Positions 63,837 to 64,000 of a DNA stretch of 64,000 nucleotides are shown here, one piece after another. A program made the position numbers and the translations under genes. The stretch comes from Occultella gossypii (GTDB taxonomy: Bacteria; Actinomycetota; Actinomycetes; Actinomycetales; Beutenbergiaceae). Position 1 is the stretch's first letter; every line of letters begins with the position of its first letter. The notes under the pieces are model-generated. The model did no database searches and had not been told where the DNA came from. It saw only the letters and a list, made by a program, of their open reading frames with translations. Where the stretch lies: the NCBI RefSeq assembly GCF_019947135.1, contig NZ_JAGSHT010000018.1, positions 124,001 to 188,000 of the forward strand, in the 5' to 3' direction.

Positions 63837-64000
63837 TCAGAAGAATCCGAGCTTGTTCTCGCTGTAGGACACCAGCAGGTTCTTCGTCTGCTGGTAATGG
63901 TCGAGCATCATCTGGTGGTTCTCCCGCCCGATGCCCGAGTTCTTGTAACCACCGAACGCGGCCCCCGCGGGGTAGGCGTGGTAGTTGTTCGTCCAGACCC
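63837..64000 (-). CDS. Aldehyde dehydrogenase, C-terminal 53 residues (5' part outside window)
   Basis: The visible end reads [28 protein letters not shown], then [20 protein letters not shown]. This is the conserved oligomerisation region and tail of NAD-dependent acetaldehyde-type dehydrogenases (ExaC/AdhA group). Probably in one operon with DUF779. Confidence 0.92.
   Translation of the reverse strand, partial: VWTNNYHAYPAGAAFGGYKNSGIGRENHQMMLDHYQQTKNLLVSYSENKLGFF

Overview
The window is high-GC DNA (roughly 72% by eye) from an actinobacterium. GTG and TTG starts, many ATGA or GTGA start/stop overlaps, an HspR-type operator before clpB, DUF3151 and septum-formation proteins, a RamB-type regulator beside the glyoxylate genes and a DUF222/HNH relic all point to Micrococcales (Cellulomonas, Georgenia, Beutenbergia or Ruania neighbourhood). 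That placement is inference. No rRNA, tRNA, CRISPR array, insertion sequence or prophage was seen. The content is chromosomal, with core genes (purD, purA, pyrE, fba, clpB, xth, aceA, aceB) separated by accessory islands.

Layout. 1-4.4 kb: a nitrogen-oxide module made of a membrane-anchored copper nitrite reductase (cut by the window edge), an Fe-S-type HTH regulator and a divergent hemerythrin/DUF2249 protein. 4.5-6.9 kb: a TNT-domain (NAD+ glycohydrolase fold) protein and an ECF sigma factor with a membrane partner. 6.9-12.2 kb: a glycosyltransferase divergent from a four-gene cluster (OleD-like reductase, metallo-beta-lactamase-fold hydrolase, F390-synthetase-like adenylating enzyme, KAS III). 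It looks like a variant head-to-head acyl condensation pathway. 12.3-20.6 kb: acetyltransferases, a hemerythrin, an AAA ATPase, a methyltransferase with a paired palindromic operator and a Tat-exported nucleotidase. 20.8-26.8 kb: purD, then aceA-aceB divergent from ramB. 26.9-32.8 kb: BCCT transporter, carboxylesterase, purA, DUF3151 and a STAS protein. 32.9-35.2 kb: a broken DUF222/HNH gene. 35.4-45.8 kb: a SpoIIE phosphatase and STAS partner-switching pair, fba, an RNA methylase, GrpB, a HAD phosphatase, LemA, pyrE divergent from xth, a GNAT protein and an amidohydrolase. 45.9-50.8 kb: two septum-formation-type proteins with Gln/Gly/Tyr-rich tails, then clpB. 50.8-52.6 kb: a regulator divergent from a short-chain dehydrogenase.

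52.6-60.4 kb is the most unusual region. A four-gene operon (subtilase, ECF sigma factor, small beta-sandwich protein, TPR-CHAT protease) faces a two-gene operon (HopA1-like protein and a LanC-like protein lacking the zinc ligands). Both operons are preceded by the same element, GTGTATCAGGAC, placed as a perfect inverted repeat. I read this as one undescribed two-protease locus.

60.6-64 kb: a small antitoxin-family protein, a DUF1801 protein, a CHRD protein, a truncated threonyl-tRNA synthetase behind a threonine-rich leader peptide and an intrinsic terminator (an attenuator), and a DUF779 protein with the end of an aldehyde dehydrogenase.

Recurring theme: many genes have a TANNNT -10 box 6-8 bases before the start codon, so they are probably transcribed as leaderless mRNAs. 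Three such transcripts begin with a micro-ORF, and two of those overlap the next gene by GTGA. A 13-base word, ATGCCCGACGGCG, occurs six times, four of them between genes.
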